Part shown: positions 7,431 to 8,675 of the stretch, in pieces
Layout: each line of letters begins with the position of its first letter
Position numbering within the stretch: position 1 is the first letter of the stretch
NCBI GenBank assembly: GCA_017354595.1
Contig: JAFMQQ010000094.1
Coordinates: forward strand, 1-8,675
DNA from: Micromonosporaceae bacterium
Lineage (GTDB): Bacteria; Actinomycetota; Actinomycetes; Mycobacteriales; Micromonosporaceae
DNA length: 8,675 bases
Direction of reading: 5' to 3'
The notes under the pieces: generated by a model
Seen by the model: the letters and a program-made list of their open reading frames with translations, nothing else
What the model was told of the DNA's origin: nothing
The model's database searches: none
Position numbers and translations under genes: made by a program

Positions 7431-7461
7431 GCCATACTCGCAAGTAAACCGCAAGAGTCAA
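7431..7461 (-). promoter_or_regulatory. Possible promoter of the ATPase/rloB cassette
   Basis: On the minus strand TTGACT (7461-7456) begins at the kamD stop and is followed after 19 nt by TATGGC (7436-7431), within a locally AT-richer 53-bp gap before the ATPase start. The -35 is good, the spacer is long and the -10 poor. If real, the cassette would not depend solely on kam transcription. Confidence 0.25.
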
Positions 7462-8675
7462 CCTCTGTCTGCCCGCCGGGCGGGCTCTTCCAGGAACTCG
7501 GTCGCCGGGTTGAAGTACCCCGGCTCGTGCCGGGCCACCCCGGCAAGACCCCGGCCCTTGTCGGCCGGGCGCCTCATCACCCCGAAGGTGCCCTCGCCGA
7601 TCGCCGCCAGCAACCCCCCGTCGACGATGCGCTGCAGCAGCTCCACCGACTCATCCAGCACCTGCGCCGCCCGGCGCTGGATGAAGCCACCCGGTGCCGG
7701 TACGAAATCCTCCTGCAGGCCACCGGCGGCGGACAGCACGTACCGCACGTTCTGCAGCGCGATGTCCCGGTCCGACAACCACGGCGTGACCACCGCCTCG
7801 GTCATCATGCCCACCAGCAGGATGCTCTGCCCGGTCAGTACGCCGGCCAGGTTGAAGAAGCCGTCCAGCAGGTTGCCGCGGAACACGTCGCCGGTCATGT
7901 GCCGGGTCGGCGGCATCCACTTCAGCGGTGCGTCCGGGAACAGCTCCCGGGCCAGCAGCGCGTGCGCCAGCTCCAGCCGGAACGAGTCCGGCAGGTCCGG
8001 GTTGATCTCGAAAGCGTGGCCCAGGCCGAGCTGCCAGTCGGCCAGCCCGGCCTCCTTGGCGAAGTACTCGTTGAGCAACTGGGACACGGTCACCGTGTGC
8101 GCCGCCTGTACCGCGTCCGCGGTGGTCAGGTAGTTGTCCTCGCCGGTATTGATGATGATCCCGGCCCGGGCATGGATCTGCCGGGAGAAGCGCTGGTCGA
8201 CGAAGGTACGCACCGGGTTGATGTCGCGGAACAGGATGCCGTACATCGAGTCGTTGAGCATCATGTCCAGCCGTTGCAGGCCGGCCAGGGTCGCGATCTC
8301 CGGCATGCACAGGCCCGAGGCGTAGTTGGTCAGCCGGACATACCGGCCCAGCCGCCTCGACGACTCGTCCAGCGCGGCCCGCATCAGCCGGAAGTTCTCT
8401 CCGGTGGCGTACGTCCCGGCGAAGCCTTCCCGGGTCGCCCCCTCCGGCACGTAGTCCAGCAGCGACTGGCCGGTGGACCGGATCACCGCGATGACATCCG
8501 CCCCCTCGCGCGCCGCCGCCTGCGCCTGCGGGATGTCCTCGTAGATGTCCCCGGTCGCCACGATCAGGTATATCCACGGCCGGCGGGGCGGATCCCCGTA
8601 CCGGCGGAGCAGTCGCTCCCGCTCGGCCCGCCGGCGGTCGATCCGCCGGATCCCCGCGGCGACCGCCCGCCGCGC
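7458..8675 (-). CDS. kamD: Lysine 5,6-aminomutase alpha subunit, 5' end outside window
   Basis: The visible 405 residues are the C-terminal three quarters or more of the TIM-barrel alpha subunit (about 515-520 aa in clostridia), which forms the substrate and PLP cavity and pairs with KamE. Strongly conserved stretches include WIYLIVATGDIYEDIPQAQA, VIRSTGQSLLDYVPEGAT, LTNYASGLCMPEIATL, MLNDSMYGILFRDINP, GIIINTGEDNYLTTADA, LGLGHAFEINPDLP and MPPTRHMTGDVFRGN. The frame is open to the window edge, so the start lies beyond 8675. The protein ends RRADRG with a TGA at 7460-7458, exactly where the CAGAGG repeat ends, so its last residues may have been changed by the cassette insertion. KamD and KamE would normally be encoded side by side; here they are about 1.9 kb apart. 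Confidence 0.95.
   Translation of the reverse strand, partial: ARRAVAAGIRRIDRRRAERERLLRRYGDPPRRPWIYLIVATGDIYEDIPQAQAAAREGADVIAVIRSTGQSLLDYVPEGATREGFAGTYATGENFRLMRAALDESSRRLGRYVRLTNYASGLCMPEIATLAGLQRLDMMLNDSMYGILFRDINPVRTFVDQRFSRQIHARAGIIINTGEDNYLTTADAVQAAHTVTVSQLLNEYFAKEAGLADWQLGLGHAFEINPDLPDSFRLELAHALLARELFPDAPLKWMPPTRHMTGDVFRGNLLDGFFNLAGVLTGQSILLVGMMTEAVVTPWLSDRDIALQNVRYVLSAAGGLQEDFVPAPGGFIQRRAAQVLDESVELLQRIVDGGLLAAIGEGTFGVMRRPADKGRGLAGVARHEPGYFNPATEFLEEPARRADRG
7462..7467. repeat. CAGAGG junction repeat, kamD side
   Basis: CAGAGG (minus strand, 7467-7462) covers the last Arg-Gly codons of kamD, immediately before its TGA. It is the partner of the copy at 5568-5563 and is in the same codon phase (AGA GGN). 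Six bases alone could be chance; the position at both GC boundaries and the shared frame are what make it notable. Confidence 0.45.

Larger units (their letters stand above)
5569..7467 (-). other. Inserted low-GC two-gene cassette splitting kamD from kamE
   Basis: A block of about 1.9 kb carries the ATPase and rloB genes and interrupts the pair of genes for the two subunits of one enzyme. A counted line (5581-5640) is 57% GC and another (6361-6420) 55%, against 78% for a line in kamE (5041-5100). No transposase, integrase, tRNA or clear terminal inverted repeats are visible. The cassette ends at kamD and kamE without damaging either conserved domain, and all genes keep the same direction. I infer horizontal acquisition of a defence-type module. 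Confidence 0.7.

Noticed and set aside
7405..7461. TTG start for the ATPase at 7461 overlapping the kamD stop
   Set aside because: The AGAGG before it is directly adjacent, leaving no spacing for a ribosome site, and the extra 19 residues lack similarity; ATG 7404 has a well-placed AAGG.
5569..7467. Transposon ends with terminal inverted repeats
   Set aside because: Comparing the inward sequences of both edges gives only a short ACTC match; no transposase is present. Only the short direct CAGAGG repeat stands out.

Overview
The window comes from a very GC-rich actinobacterium. The evidence is an RbpA RNA polymerase-binding protein, a SigR-type promoter, an actinobacterial FxsA, and a separate Lnt/Ppm pair. 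Micromonosporaceae or a close relative is my guess from the RbpA and FxsA sequences; it is inference only. Apart from rbpA and a fragment at the left edge, every gene lies on the minus strand.

Left part (1-1480). The 3' end of an unidentified gene (possibly an acyl-CoA dehydrogenase) is followed by rbpA, which has a near-consensus SigR/SigH-type promoter (GGAAT, then 18 nt, then CGTT). A strong hairpin separates rbpA from the convergent fxsA gene. Middle part (1477-4381). Apolipoprotein N-acyltransferase (lnt) and polyprenol-phosphate mannosyltransferase (ppm) overlap by 4 bp (ATGA) and fxsA follows 45 bp later, which suggests a small envelope operon. Upstream of lnt is a 455-bp non-coding stretch with hairpins and three copies of CGTTGAC.

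Right part (4382-8675). This is a lysine-fermentation locus: kamD (lysine 5,6-aminomutase alpha, cut by the window edge), kamE (beta, cobalamin- and PLP-binding) and kal (3-aminobutyryl-CoA ammonia-lyase-like hotdog protein; kamE and kal overlap by 4 bp, GTGA). Between kamD and kamE, whose products form one enzyme, sit two unrelated genes of clearly lower GC: an AAA/OLD-like ABC-type ATPase and an RloB-family protein. Such pairs resemble phage-defence modules of the RloA-RloB/AbiL/PARIS kind.

The insertion is remarkably tidy. The sequence CAGAGG occurs both at the last codons of kamD and at the last codons of rloB, in the same reading frame. The rloB stop codon forms the ATGA overlap with the kamE start, and the rloB 3' end carries the kamE Shine-Dalgarno. 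The simplest reading is that a two-gene defence cassette entered the very end of kamD, swapped the last codons, and kept kamE translation intact. This is the most interesting item in the window.
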